In this document: positions 34,742 to 48,159 of the stretch, piece after piece
How positions within the stretch are numbered: position 1 is the first letter of the stretch
How the letters are laid out: the number at the start of each line of letters is the position of its first letter
From: Methanoplanus endosymbiosus
GTDB lineage: Archaea > Halobacteriota > Methanomicrobia > Methanomicrobiales > Methanomicrobiaceae
DNA: 64,000 nt
Assembly: GCF_024662215.1 (NCBI RefSeq)
Contig: NZ_CP096115.1
Span: forward strand, 372,001-436,000
Direction: 5' to 3'
Notes under the pieces: model-generated
Database searches by the model: none
The model's input: only the letters and a program-made list of their open reading frames with translations
Told to the model about the DNA's origin: nothing
Position numbers and translations under genes: made by a program

Positions 34742-36301
34742 TTGTTGGATAGAAAAATTTTATCACAATCATATTTTTCCCGTGCCCATGTGGCAAGGCA
34801 TCAGCTTGACTCATACAATCATTTTCTTGAATTCAACCTCCAGAAAGTTGTTGATGAACAGAGAATAATTGAAACTGATGTAGCGCAGAGAGGGAAGGAT
34901 AATGAACCTGTCTGGGTTGAGCTTGGCACTATCAGGGTTGAAAAACCTGTGGTGCGCGAAGCTGACGGTTCACAGTCAAGCCTGTACCCAAGTGAGGCAA
35001 GGCTTAGAAATCTCACATATGCAGCACCAATTAAGCTTGATATGGTTCTTGTGCAGGGTGATGTAAGACATGATCCTGTAACTACAACTATAGGTCAGCT
35101 TCCTGTGATGATAGGGTCTGCATCGTGCAACCTTTATGGTCTTTCTGACAATGAAAGGATTGAACATGGTGAAGATTCACACGATCCCGGAGCATATTTC
35201 ATTGTAAATGGTTCTGAGAGAGTACTTATGACTCTTGAAGATCTTGCATCTAACAAGATCATGACTGAGTTTACCGAACGTTACAGTGAAAAGATCTACG
35301 TGGCAAAGGTATTCTCGCAATACAGGGGTTACAGAGCACTTGTGATAGTTGAGAGAAACAAAAAGAATCTTCTTGATGTTTCCTTCCCGTCTGTTGCAGG
35401 ACATCTTAAATTTGTAGATCTGATGCGTGCGCTTGGACTTACAAGTGATCATGATGTTGTAAATGCAGTTTCTACTGATGAGGATATACTGACCTTTATG
35501 CTTCAGAATCTTGAAGAAGGTGAATGCGCAGATACCGAAGAGGGCATAATGTATGTCGGAAAAAAACTTGCTCCAAACCAGACGCGCGATTACCAGCGTA
35601 AACGTGCGGAGTTTGTTCTTGACAATTATCTGCTCCCGCATCTGAATGAACTCATGCCCTCCGGCATGAAAGAAGAGGATCCAGGATATCAGGACGCTTT
35701 AGAAGGTATAAGGCTTGCAAAAGCTCATTTCCTTGGCCGTATGGCAGAAGCCTGTTTTGATCTTGTTCTTGATAAGAGAAGAATAGATGATAAGGATCAT
35801 TACTCCAATAAACGCCTTAAGCTTGCAGGTGATTTAATGGAAGATCTCTTCAGGATTTCACTGAACCGCCTCACGCGCGATGTCAAGTACCAGCTTGAAA
35901 GGGCCAGTATGAGACACAGGGATCTCTCAATTGCAACTGCTGTAAGAGCAGATGTCCTTACAGAACGCCTGTTGCATCCTCTGGCCACCGGAAACTGGGT
36001 TGGCGGAAGAACAGGTGTGTCTCAGCTGCTGGACAGGGTTGATCACATGGCTGTACTTTCTCATTTAAGACGTGTCATTTCCCCTCTGTCCCGATCACAG
36101 CCTCACTTTGAAGCACGTGATCTTCACCCAACACAGTGGGGCCGCATATGTCCGTCGGAGACTCCTGAAGGACCTAATTGTGGTCTTGTAAAGAACTTTG
36201 CACAGATGGTTGAGATCTCCAAAGGTGTAAAAGACGAAAAAGCCGTGTCAAGAACACTCTACAATCTCGGTGTAGAAGAGCTTAAAAGGGAATTAATATG
36301 A
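34742..36301 (+). CDS. rpoB2: RNA polymerase subunit B'' (N-terminal half of B)
   Basis: 519-residue N-terminal half of the beta-like subunit. [23 protein letters not shown] begins the protein; later [60 protein letters not shown] is the rifampicin-pocket/fork region. TTG at 34742 is the start, after GGGTGGTC. The ATG of rpoB1 overlaps its stop by 4 bases; the split B subunit is typical of methanogens. Confidence 0.96.
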   Translation: MLDRKILSQSYFSRAHVARHQLDSYNHFLEFNLQKVVDEQRIIETDVAQRGKDNEPVWVELGTIRVEKPVVREADGSQSSLYPSEARLRNLTYAAPIKLDMVLVQGDVRHDPVTTTIGQLPVMIGSASCNLYGLSDNERIEHGEDSHDPGAYFIVNGSERVLMTLEDLASNKIMTEFTERYSEKIYVAKVFSQYRGYRALVIVERNKKNLLDVSFPSVAGHLKFVDLMRALGLTSDHDVVNAVSTDEDILTFMLQNLEEGECADTEEGIMYVGKKLAPNQTRDYQRKRAEFVLDNYLLPHLNELMPSGMKEEDPGYQDALEGIRLAKAHFLGRMAEACFDLVLDKRRIDDKDHYSNKRLKLAGDLMEDLFRISLNRLTRDVKYQLERASMRHRDLSIATAVRADVLTERLLHPLATGNWVGGRTGVSQLLDRVDHMAVLSHLRRVISPLSRSQPHFEARDLHPTQWGRICPSETPEGPNCGLVKNFAQMVEISKGVKDEKAVSRTLYNLGVEELKRELI

Positions 36302-38127
36302 GCACTGCAGTTACTAAAAAATCAAGGGTTTTCGTGGACGGTGCTCTTATCGGCCTTTGTGACGGACCTGAAGAACTTGTAAACAATGTCAGGAAGATGA
36401 GACGTCATGGTGAACTCTCCAATGAAATAAATATTTCATATAAAGATTTCAATGGCGACATCATTATCCACACTGACCGTGGAAGAGCAAGAAGACCTCT
36501 TATTGTCGCTGAGGGCGGAAAACCCCTGATGACAAATGAGGATCTCGATGTTCTCAGGGAAGGAAAATGCGATTTTCTTGATTTTATTGAGAAAGGACTT
36601 ATTGAATTCATTGATGCAGAAGAAGAGGAAGATCTGTTAATTGCAATTAATGAAGAAGATCTGACTCCCGAACATACACATCTTGAGATTGATCCTGCTC
36701 TGATTCTTGGAATCGGTGCAGCGCATGTTCCGTTCCCTGAACACAATGCATCTCCGCGTGTCACAATGGGTGCCGGAATGGTCAAGCAGGCCCTTGGTTT
36801 TGGCGCTTCAAATATGAAACTCCGTCCGGATACCCGTGGGCATCAGCTGCATTATGTTCAGAAACCTCTTGTGCACACGCAGACCTCCCAGGTTATTGGA
36901 TCTGATGATCGTGCAGCCGGACAGAATCTTGTTGTTGCTGTTCTTTCGTACGAAGGTTTCAATATTGAGGATTCACTCATATACAACCGCGCTGCAATAG
37001 ATCGTGGTGTGGGACGCTCTCATTTCTTCAGGACATATGATGGTGAAGAGAGGCGCTACCCAGGTGGTCAGCTCGATAAAATAGAAGTTCCTGACGAAGA
37101 AGTATCAGGATCACGCGGACCTGAATATTATCAGAACTTAGACTCTGATGGTGTAATTAATCCTGAAACTGAAGTTCATGAGAAGGATATCCTTATTGGA
37201 AAGACATCCCCTCCAAGATTCCTTGAAGAACCAAGCGGAGAATTAATTGCTGTTGAGAAGAGGCGTGACACATCTGTCACAATGAGAAGCAATGAGTGCG
37301 GCATTGTTGATACCGTCATTGTAACCGAAGGTGAAAATTCATCCCACCTTGTTAAAGTAAGGACAAGGGACTTACGTGTCCCTGAAGTCGGTGATAAGTT
37401 CGCATCAAGGCACGGTCAGAAAGGTGTTGTCGGACTCATTGTTCCTCCGGTTGACATGCCCTTTACAGAAGGTGGCATTGCTCCTGATCTTGTCATCAAC
37501 CCTCACGCAATTCCTTCACGTATGACTGTCGGACATATGCTTGAGATGATTGGTGGAAAGGTTGGTTCACTTGAAGGCCGCAGAATTGATGCAACTGCTT
37601 TCAGCGGCGAACCTGAGGCTAAGATTCGTAAATCCCTAAAAGTTCTGGGCTTTTCACACAATGGCCGTGAAGTCATGTATGACGGAATTACAGGCCGTCA
37701 GTTCAAGGCAGATATTTACATCGGTGTGATTTATTACCAGAAGCTGTACCATATGGTTTCGTCAAAGATGCATGCACGTTCAAGAGGTCCTGTTCAGGTT
37801 CTTACCCGCCAGCCGACAGAAGGTCGTGCACGTGAGGGAGGTCTGAGATTCGGAGAGATGGAGCGTGATGTTATGATAGGACACGGCGCTGCAATGGCTC
37901 TTAAAGAGCGCCTCTTAGATGAATCTGACAAGGTTGAACAGTACGTCTGTGCAAAATGCGGAATGATTGCATTCCTTGACAAAAACCGCAATGTGACAAG
38001 ATGTCTTGCATGTGGCAATGAGACAGACATATATTCTGTTGAAATGAGTTACGCATTCAAACTTCTGCTGGATGAGATGAAGAGTATGTGCATAGCTCCA
38101 AGGATGCATCTTGAGGATCAGGTATAA
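36298..38127 (+). CDS. rpoB1: RNA polymerase subunit B' (C-terminal half of B)
   Basis: 609 residues. [10 protein letters not shown]-type motif ([17 protein letters not shown]), [12 protein letters not shown] catalytic lysine region, [16 protein letters not shown] and [29 protein letters not shown], with a C-terminal zinc ribbon (CAKCG, CLACGN). Overlaps rpoB2 by 4 bases and lies 15 bases before rpoA1. Confidence 0.97.
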   Translation: MSTAVTKKSRVFVDGALIGLCDGPEELVNNVRKMRRHGELSNEINISYKDFNGDIIIHTDRGRARRPLIVAEGGKPLMTNEDLDVLREGKCDFLDFIEKGLIEFIDAEEEEDLLIAINEEDLTPEHTHLEIDPALILGIGAAHVPFPEHNASPRVTMGAGMVKQALGFGASNMKLRPDTRGHQLHYVQKPLVHTQTSQVIGSDDRAAGQNLVVAVLSYEGFNIEDSLIYNRAAIDRGVGRSHFFRTYDGEERRYPGGQLDKIEVPDEEVSGSRGPEYYQNLDSDGVINPETEVHEKDILIGKTSPPRFLEEPSGELIAVEKRRDTSVTMRSNECGIVDTVIVTEGENSSHLVKVRTRDLRVPEVGDKFASRHGQKGVVGLIVPPVDMPFTEGGIAPDLVINPHAIPSRMTVGHMLEMIGGKVGSLEGRRIDATAFSGEPEAKIRKSLKVLGFSHNGREVMYDGITGRQFKADIYIGVIYYQKLYHMVSSKMHARSRGPVQVLTRQPTEGRAREGGLRFGEMERDVMIGHGAAMALKERLLDESDKVEQYVCAKCGMIAFLDKNRNVTRCLACGNETDIYSVEMSYAFKLLLDEMKSMCIAPRMHLEDQV

Positions 38128-38142
38128 GGGGGGTTAAAAGAT

Positions 38143-41956
<3,814 letters not shown>

Positions 41957-41999
41957 ATAAGGTCATTTATTAATTTAATCTAAATTTAGGAGAATTTCA

Positions 42000-42287
42000 A
42001 TGGATTTCGAAACGTCTCTCAGACGAGCAATCAAATCTGGTGCAGTAGTTAACGGACAGAAAGAGACCAGAAACTGTATAGAAGAAGGAAAAGCACAGAT
42101 TGTGATTGTTGCTAAAAACTGTCCCGGAGAATTTATAACATATCTTAACGAAAAAGATGTTTTTGTTCACACATACGATGGATCAAGCATGCAGCTTGGA
42201 AAAACCTGTGGTAAGCCATTTATGGTCAGCGCTCTGGCAGTTGTGGATGCAGGCGAATCTGACATTCTCACACTTAAGAGGGTCTGA
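42000..42287 (+). CDS. rpl30e: 50S ribosomal protein L30e
   Basis: 95-residue L7Ae/L30e-family protein: DFETSLRRAIKSGAVVNGQKET, IVIVAKNCPG, GKPFMVSALAVVDAG. AGGAG precedes the ATG. It lies between rpoA2 and nusA as in other euryarchaea. Confidence 0.95.
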   Translation: MDFETSLRRAIKSGAVVNGQKETRNCIEEGKAQIVIVAKNCPGEFITYLNEKDVFVHTYDGSSMQLGKTCGKPFMVSALAVVDAGESDILTLKRV

Positions 42288-42292
42288 TTATT

Positions 42293-42739
42293 ATGGGTGA
42301 AATTGTATTAAATGAACAGTCTCTTCAGCTGATGAAGCAGTTTGAAGATATAACCGGCGCAGGAAGCCGTGACTGTATCATTGATGAAAAAAACGATCGT
42401 TTAATCTTTGTCATCAACCCCGGTGACATGGGCCGTGCAATCGGTAAGCAGGGTACAAGCATTAAAAAAGCAGCAGAAGATCTTGGTAAAAAGATCGAAG
42501 TTGTGGAATTTTCAAACGAAGCTGAGGATTTTATTAAAAACTGTTTCCTTCCGGCAAGAGTAATATCAGTGGACATCTCTGAGAACGACGAAGGAGAATT
42601 TGTTGCACTTGTTGATGTTGCAGAAGAAGATCGGGGTATTGCAATCGGCAAAGGCGGAAAGAATATTTTCAAGGCTAACAAGCTTGCAGAAAGGCAGCAC
42701 GATATTGTAAATGTTCAGATCATCACAGATGAGGACTGA
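42293..42739 (+). CDS. nusA: NusA-like transcription factor (KH domains)
   Basis: 148 residues with two KH motifs: NPGDMGRAIGKQGTSIKKAAEDL and EEDRGIAIGKGGKNIFKANKLAE. It lacks the bacterial NusA N-terminal and S1 domains, as in archaea. It ends the polymerase operon; a T7 run (42749-42755) follows. Confidence 0.94.
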   Translation: MGEIVLNEQSLQLMKQFEDITGAGSRDCIIDEKNDRLIFVINPGDMGRAIGKQGTSIKKAAEDLGKKIEVVEFSNEAEDFIKNCFLPARVISVDISENDEGEFVALVDVAEEDRGIAIGKGGKNIFKANKLAERQHDIVNVQIITDED

Positions 42740-42748
42740 ACTTTTATC

Positions 42749-42755
42749 TTTTTTT
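42749..42755 (+). terminator. T7 tract after nusA
   Basis: Oligo-T 10 bases past the nusA stop in a 229-base gap; probable end of the polymerase operon transcript. Confidence 0.45.
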
Positions 42756-42903
42756 ATTGATATTTATATCTCAGTCTGCGCTTTTTAAATTACATTTACA
42801 TTACTGCAAGGGTCAGTATTATCTGTTTTCTGATTTAATAGATCTGTAATACCGGATATCCGGTCAGCTTATTGCAAAATTTATTGAAATTGGATGTTGT
42901 TTA

Positions 42904-42929
42904 TTATCATATCAAATTGATAATGATAA
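42904..42929. promoter_or_regulatory. nested inverted repeat before ech promoter
   Basis: TATCAA-A-TTGATA (42910-42922) is a perfect palindrome, flanked by TTATCA (42904-42909) and TGATAA (42924-42929) as an outer pair. About 15 bases farther is the TATA-like AATATAAAAAA (42945-42955), ahead of echA at 42969. This is a probable operator. Confidence 0.5.
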
Positions 42930-42968
42930 ATAGTGTGAAATTAGAATATAAAAAACAGAGGGAACGTT

Positions 42969-44894
42969 GTGGAATCAATAATATTTCTTATTCTCTTTCC
43001 GTTGTTTGCCGGATTATTAATGCTGGTCCTTCCAAACAACGGACTTAGGGATACAATTGTCAAAGCAGCGGCAGTTGTAACCTGTCTTGGGTCAATATAT
43101 CTTCTTTTTGAATATTTTGGTCAGGGTCAGGTATTTTTTTCTATCGAAAGTGCGCTTATAGATCCGATAATCGTTGCAGCTGAAGTTGCAATCGGTCTTT
43201 TTATCATCGGTATCAGTGTGAAACATAAAAAATATCTCATTACCGTGCTTGCTGTAGTACAGCTGCTTATTATGGGATATACAGAGATTGTCTTCCATCC
43301 GGGTCATATGTCCGGCTATGATCTCTTTATTGATGAATTTTCATTAATAATGGCTCTGATTATAGGTATAATCGGAAGCCTGATCTGTGTATATGCAACC
43401 GGATATATGAAGGACTATCAGAGCCATCATAAGGATACACCTGATAACAGGCCGTTATTTTTCTTCCTTATGTTTCTCTTCCTCTCAGCAATGTTTGGAA
43501 TTGTCTTTTCAAACAATATCATGTGGTTATTCCTCTTCTGGGAGATTACAACGCTTTGTTCATTCCTGCTCATTGCATATGCAAGAGATGAGGTGTCATG
43601 GAAGAATGGTTTCTGGGCACTGCTGTTAAACACAGTCGGCGGAGTTGCATTTGCAGGGGCTATTCTCTTTGTCAATGCATATTCTACCGGAAATGATATC
43701 TACCTGAATGAACTGTTAAAAGCAAGTCCGGGAGTGGCATTGATGGCTGCGGCACTGATAGGTTTTGCAGGGCTTACAAAATCTGCCCAGCTGCCTTTCT
43801 CATCATGGCTTGTCGGTGCAATGGTTGCACCAACTCCTGTCTCTGCGCTTCTGCATTCAAGTACTATGGTTAAGGCTGGTGTGTATGTAATCGTCAGATT
43901 TGCGCCTGTTTTTGAGGGCAATCTTGTCGGAATTACATTTGCTGTCATCGGTGCACTTACATTCCTTGTCGCATCCGGAATTGCTATCAGCCAGAGTAAT
44001 GCCAAGAAGGTGCTTGCATATTCTACAATTGCAAATCTTGGACTGGTTGTTACATGCGCCGGAATCGGTACTGAAGAAGCTGTATGGGCAGCAATACTGC
44101 TGATAATATTCCATGCTGTTGCAAAATCACTGCTCTTCCTCTCTGTAGGATCTGTTGAGCACAAAAAAGGTTCAAGGGATATTGAGGATATGGGCGGACT
44201 TATTGCAACAATGCCAAAGATTGCCCTTATGATGCTCATCGGAATGGCCGGAATGTTCCTTGCACCGTTTGGTATGCTTATCTCAAAGTGGGCATCTATT
44301 CATGCTTTTGTCAGTGCGATGCCACCTTTTGGAATGCTGCTGATTGCAATTATTGCCTATGGCAGTGGAATGACCGTCTTTTTCTGGACGAAATGGATGG
44401 GCAGGTTGATTGAGGTGAAGTCTGAGAGAAAGCCATTGAAGGAAGAGGCTTCCGGTGCGGAAATGTCAGCAATATATACACTTGGAGGGTTGACAATTCT
44501 TGCATGCCTGATTTTCCCGTTAATTTCTGCGACTATGATTGAACCTTATGTCAATACTGTCTATAATACGGCTTCACATCTGCTCAGCCTCAACAATATG
44601 CTGATTATGCTTATGATGATGGTCCTGGTGCTTCTCCTGCCGCTCAGCCTCTCCCACTTTGCAAAGGGAAGGACACTTAAGGGGCAGTATATGGGTGCAA
44701 GGGCAACCGGGGATGATCTGAAATTCCTTGGCAGCATGGGCATTATGAAGGAGACAGAATTTTCAAATTATTATTTTGAGGATATCTTCGGTGAGGATAA
44801 ACTCAATAAAATAGGTAACCTGATGACAATTGTGCTTCTTGTGGTTCTGTTTATTCTGATAACTCTCTTTTTGCCTCTGGAGGTGGTAATGTGA
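42969..44894 (+). CDS. echA: Ech hydrogenase membrane subunit EchA (NuoL-like)
   Basis: 641-residue membrane protein of the antiporter family (NuoL/MrpA), about 16 transmembrane helices. The proton channel region has LFWEITTLCSFLLIAY, GFAGLTKSAQLPFSSWLVGAMVAPTPVSALLHSSTMVKAGVYVI and VLAYSTIANLGLV with conserved charged residues. It starts with GTG at 42969 and overlaps echB by 4 bases. It couples hydrogen/ferredoxin chemistry to ion translocation. Confidence 0.92.
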   Translation: MESIIFLILFPLFAGLLMLVLPNNGLRDTIVKAAAVVTCLGSIYLLFEYFGQGQVFFSIESALIDPIIVAAEVAIGLFIIGISVKHKKYLITVLAVVQLLIMGYTEIVFHPGHMSGYDLFIDEFSLIMALIIGIIGSLICVYATGYMKDYQSHHKDTPDNRPLFFFLMFLFLSAMFGIVFSNNIMWLFLFWEITTLCSFLLIAYARDEVSWKNGFWALLLNTVGGVAFAGAILFVNAYSTGNDIYLNELLKASPGVALMAAALIGFAGLTKSAQLPFSSWLVGAMVAPTPVSALLHSSTMVKAGVYVIVRFAPVFEGNLVGITFAVIGALTFLVASGIAISQSNAKKVLAYSTIANLGLVVTCAGIGTEEAVWAAILLIIFHAVAKSLLFLSVGSVEHKKGSRDIEDMGGLIATMPKIALMMLIGMAGMFLAPFGMLISKWASIHAFVSAMPPFGMLLIAIIAYGSGMTVFFWTKWMGRLIEVKSERKPLKEEASGAEMSAIYTLGGLTILACLIFPLISATMIEPYVNTVYNTASHLLSLNNMLIMLMMMVLVLLLPLSLSHFAKGRTLKGQYMGARATGDDLKFLGSMGIMKETEFSNYYFEDIFGEDKLNKIGNLMTIVLLVVLFILITLFLPLEVVM

Positions 44895-45766
44895 GCTTTA
44901 CTCAGTTTATATTTGATAATCCGTGGATCGGCGTTCTGCTGTTTATTATACTCTCACCATTTGTTGGGGGTATCATATTCGGGCTTGACAGAATTGTTAC
45001 TGCAAGAATGCAGGGAAGGGTAGGCCCTCCTGTGCTTCAGCCTGTATATGATATTCTCAAGCTTTTAGAGAAAGAAAAGATGGTTGTGCATGAATCACAG
45101 AATTTCTGGATATTTGGCTATCTTGTATTTATTATAATTACAGGTGCGCTCTTCTTTGCCGGAAGTGACATTCTTCTGGTGATATTTGCGCTCACACTGG
45201 CTCACGTATTCCTGATACTTGGAGCATTCTCATCGGGATCTCCGTATGCACATATCGGTGCTGAACGTGAACTGATTCAGTTAATGGCAGTTGAACCTAT
45301 GATAATCATTGCAGCTGTCGGATTTTATGAAGTCACAAAATCATTTAACACATCTGATATTCTGGCTTTCAGTGACCCGCTGATTCTGACACTTCCGGGA
45401 ATATTCATTGGATTTGTCTATATCCTGACAGTTAAACTGAGGAAATCTCCGTTTGATATTTCCACATCACACCATGCCCACCAGGAGCTTGTAAAGGGAC
45501 TGAATACTGAATTTGCCGGATCAACACTTGCAATGGTTGAACTTGCTCATCTGTATGAGACGGTGTTTCTCTTGGGTTTCCTCTTCCTCTTCTTTGGAAT
45601 GGCTGCCCCGATAGTCGGAATTATCGTTATTGCAATAATATATCTCATTGAGATTTTTGTTGACAATGCAACAGCAAGGGTAAAATGGGGCTTTATGTTT
45701 AAGAGCTGCTGGATTATCACTGCTGTGGCCGGAGTTTTGAACCTTATGGCTCTGTATATCATCTGA
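44891..45766 (+). CDS. echB: Ech hydrogenase membrane subunit EchB (NuoH-like)
   Basis: 291 residues, about eight transmembrane helices, the NuoH/subunit-1 anchor of the complex. It has GLDRIVTARMQGRVGPPVLQPVYDILKLLEKE and the loop GAERELIQLMAVEP. GTG start at 44891 within the echA stop. GAGGT precedes the next gene. Confidence 0.93.
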   Translation: MSFTQFIFDNPWIGVLLFIILSPFVGGIIFGLDRIVTARMQGRVGPPVLQPVYDILKLLEKEKMVVHESQNFWIFGYLVFIIITGALFFAGSDILLVIFALTLAHVFLILGAFSSGSPYAHIGAERELIQLMAVEPMIIIAAVGFYEVTKSFNTSDILAFSDPLILTLPGIFIGFVYILTVKLRKSPFDISTSHHAHQELVKGLNTEFAGSTLAMVELAHLYETVFLLGFLFLFFGMAAPIVGIIVIAIIYLIEIFVDNATARVKWGFMFKSCWIITAVAGVLNLMALYII

Positions 45767-45777
45767 GGTAAAAAGAT

Positions 45778-46218
45778 ATGGCATATATTACAAAATCCCC
45801 GTGGATAATACATTATGATGCATCGAGCTGTAACGGCTGTGATATTGAGGTGCTCGCATGCCTGACTCCTCTTTATGATATTGAGAGGTTTGGTATCATC
45901 AATACCGGAAATCCAAAACATGCTGATGTTTTCCTGGTTACCGGCGGTGTAAACGAACAGAACAGGCCGGTTATAAAAAATATCTATGACCAGATGCCAA
46001 AGCCCAATGTGGTTGTGGCAATCGGTGTCTGTGCAATCTCCGGAGGGGTATTTCATGACTGCTACAATCTCGCCGGAGGTGTGGACAAGCTTATTCCTGT
46101 GGATGTTTATGTTCCCGGATGTGCTGCCAGACCTGAGGCTATTATTGACGGTGTCGTGAAGGCTCTGGGTATTCTTGGAAAGAAGAGAGAAGATATGAAG
46201 AATGCAGGGAGCAAATGA
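45778..46218 (+). CDS. echC: Ech hydrogenase small subunit EchC
   Basis: 146-residue NuoB-like [4Fe-4S] small subunit: SSCNGCDIEVLACLTP (first cysteines), GVCAISGGVFHDCYN and YVPGCAARPEAI hold the proximal-cluster cysteines. Electrons pass between the large subunit and EchF through this cluster. Confidence 0.94.
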   Translation: MAYITKSPWIIHYDASSCNGCDIEVLACLTPLYDIERFGIINTGNPKHADVFLVTGGVNEQNRPVIKNIYDQMPKPNVVVAIGVCAISGGVFHDCYNLAGGVDKLIPVDVYVPGCAARPEAIIDGVVKALGILGKKREDMKNAGSK

Positions 46219-46219
46219 G

Positions 46220-46621
46220 ATGGCAATTGAAGATCAGTTATTGAGGGATATTTCAGTAGAGGAGCTTTTGAGCGAGGTTAAGAAGAAGTCTGATGACGGC
46301 TACCGCCTTGTCCAGATGGGATGCACAAGGATCGATAAGATTTTTGAGATAAATTACTCCTTTGAGAAGGACTATAAATTTGAAAACCTGAGAATTACAA
46401 TATCCGGAGATACGGTTGTTCCAAGTATTTCAGATTCTTACTGGGGTTCTTTTATCTATGAAAATGAGATGCATGATCTCTATGATATAAAAGTTAAAGG
46501 CATGAATATTGACTTTAACGGTTATCTCTTTAAGACAAGCGTTCCGCATCCATTTAATAACGATAATATTACAGTAAAGAAAGTTCCTTCAAAGAAGAAA
46601 AATGACGGAGGTGAGAAGTAA
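46220..46621 (+). CDS. echD: Ech hydrogenase subunit EchD (NuoC-like)
   Basis: 133-residue NuoC-like accessory subunit: EELLSEVKKKSDDGYRLVQMGCTRI, SYWGSFIYENEMHDLYDIKVKGM (conserved family ending region). ATG 46220 is one base after the echC stop; a frame open from 46202 overlaps echC and is less likely. The stop overlaps the echE ATG by one base. Confidence 0.9.
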   Translation: MAIEDQLLRDISVEELLSEVKKKSDDGYRLVQMGCTRIDKIFEINYSFEKDYKFENLRITISGDTVVPSISDSYWGSFIYENEMHDLYDIKVKGMNIDFNGYLFKTSVPHPFNNDNITVKKVPSKKKNDGGEK

Positions 46622-47700
46622 TGGGAAGAAGAACGGTTGTACCTTTTGGACCACAGCATCCTGTGCTTCCTGAGCCGATTCATCTTGATCTGGTAATCGA
46701 GGATGAGATGGTTATTGAGGCTGTGCCTTCGATTGGCTATGTTCACAGGGGACTTGAAAAGCTTGTAGAGACGAGGGAATATAAGGATTATGTCTATATT
46801 GCAGAGAGGATCTGTGGTATATGCAGTTTTATTCACAGTCTTGCTTTCTGCCAGGGTATTGAGACTATTATGGACGTTGAGGTTCCTGAAAGGGCACATT
46901 ATCTGAGAACCATCTGGTCTGAGTATTCAAGGATGCACAGCCATCTTCTCTGGATGGGTCTTTTTGCTGATGCTATGGGCTTTGAGAATCTCTTTATGGA
47001 AGCCTGGAGAATCCGTGAGCAGGTGCTTGATGCGATGGAGGAGACAACCGGAGGAAGGGTTATTCAGGGTTCATGTAAGGTTGGTGGTGTCAGAAAGGAC
47101 ATCTCTGCTGAAAAGTTAAAGGAGATGTCAGCCAATCTTGACAGGATCTCAGCTGAGGTTACTGATATGAACCACGTCTTCTTTGATGACAGTTCTGTCA
47201 TTCACAGGACGAGAGGGGTAGGCCATCTGTCAAAAGATGATGCTTATAAACTCGGTGCCTGCGGTCCTACTGCAAGGGGCTGTGGTGTTGGAATTGATAT
47301 CCGCGAGACCGGATATGCAGCATATCCTGAACTTGACTATAAACCGGTTGTTGAGACTGCCGGAGACTGTTATTCACGGTGTATGGTTCGTGCAAAGGAG
47401 GTTGTCCAGTCAGCTGATCTGATTCAGCAGGCAATTGCCAAAATACCTGATGGTGACATTGATGTAAAGGTCAGGGGCAATCCTGACGGTGAGTACTTCT
47501 CAAGGGTTGAACAGCCAAGAGGAGAATGTATCCATTATCTGAAAGGAAATGGCACGAAGTATCTTGTCAGGGAGCGTGTCAGAACACCTACGCTTACCAA
47601 TATTCCTCCGCTTGTGAAGATGCTTGCCGGATGTGAGCTGGCTGATGTGCCTGTAATTGTCCTTACAATCGATCCATGTATCGGTTGTGCAGAGAGGTGA
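46621..47700 (+). CDS. echE: Ech hydrogenase large subunit EchE
   Basis: 359-residue [NiFe]-binding large subunit (NuoD-like). The N-terminal nickel motif is RICGICSFIHS; the C-terminal motif is DPCIGCAER, at the very end, so there is no cleavable extension and no maturation protease would be needed. Both CxxC pairs are intact, marking it as a true hydrogenase rather than a complex I subunit. ACGPTARGCGVGIDIRETGY is also typical. Confidence 0.95.
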   Translation: MGRRTVVPFGPQHPVLPEPIHLDLVIEDEMVIEAVPSIGYVHRGLEKLVETREYKDYVYIAERICGICSFIHSLAFCQGIETIMDVEVPERAHYLRTIWSEYSRMHSHLLWMGLFADAMGFENLFMEAWRIREQVLDAMEETTGGRVIQGSCKVGGVRKDISAEKLKEMSANLDRISAEVTDMNHVFFDDSSVIHRTRGVGHLSKDDAYKLGACGPTARGCGVGIDIRETGYAAYPELDYKPVVETAGDCYSRCMVRAKEVVQSADLIQQAIAKIPDGDIDVKVRGNPDGEYFSRVEQPRGECIHYLKGNGTKYLVRERVRTPTLTNIPPLVKMLAGCELADVPVIVLTIDPCIGCAER

Positions 47701-47706
47701 TTAGAT

Positions 47707-48084
47707 ATGGCTAAAATCACTTTTACAATGGCAAAGAGGATTTTTAAATCACTTTGCAGCGGCCCTGCAACCCGCAGGTACCCCGCTGTGCCGGCAAGGA
47801 GATATGAGACATCAAGAGGACATATTGAGATCAATATTGAGGACTGTATCTATTGCGGGCTTTGCAGCCGCCACTGTCCTGCTCATGCCATTGAGGTATC
47901 CAAACCGGAGAGGACATGGCAGATTGACAGGGCAAGGTGCATTATCTGCAATTCGTGTGCTGAGGCATGTCCTAAGGACTGTATCTATATGAGCAATGTC
48001 TATCATGAACCTGTAACTTCACCAATTCTTATTGAGAAGATACAGGGGCCTGAACCTGCACCAAAACCTGAGAAGAAAGAATAA
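47707..48084 (+). CDS. echF: Ech hydrogenase ferredoxin subunit EchF
   Basis: 125-residue polyferredoxin (NuoI-like) with two [4Fe-4S] clusters: CIYCGLCSRHCP and CIICNSCAEACP. It receives electrons from or gives them to soluble ferredoxin. GAGGTGAT overlapping the echE stop is the ribosome-binding site. Last gene of the six-gene ech operon; T-rich sequence follows. Confidence 0.95.
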   Translation: MAKITFTMAKRIFKSLCSGPATRRYPAVPARRYETSRGHIEINIEDCIYCGLCSRHCPAHAIEVSKPERTWQIDRARCIICNSCAEACPKDCIYMSNVYHEPVTSPILIEKIQGPEPAPKPEKKE

Positions 48085-48159
48085 TCAAATATTATAAATC
48101 TTTTTTCTTATAATTGCATTAACATCATTTATTAATCATATTACAACCATCATTACATT

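Noticed and set aside
35177-35641. 154-codon minus-strand frame
   Set aside because: Opposite rpoB2, basic and cysteine-rich nonsense sequence; shadow of a well-supported gene.
43700-44239. 179-codon minus-strand frame
   Set aside because: Mirror of the hydrophobic echA gene with low-complexity Ser/Ala/Thr sequence; shadow.
44891-47700. Reading the 43-48 kb cluster as complex I (Nuo/Fpo)
   Set aside because: The large subunit keeps both nickel CxxC pairs and the six-gene order is that of Ech; Fpo-specific subunits are missing.
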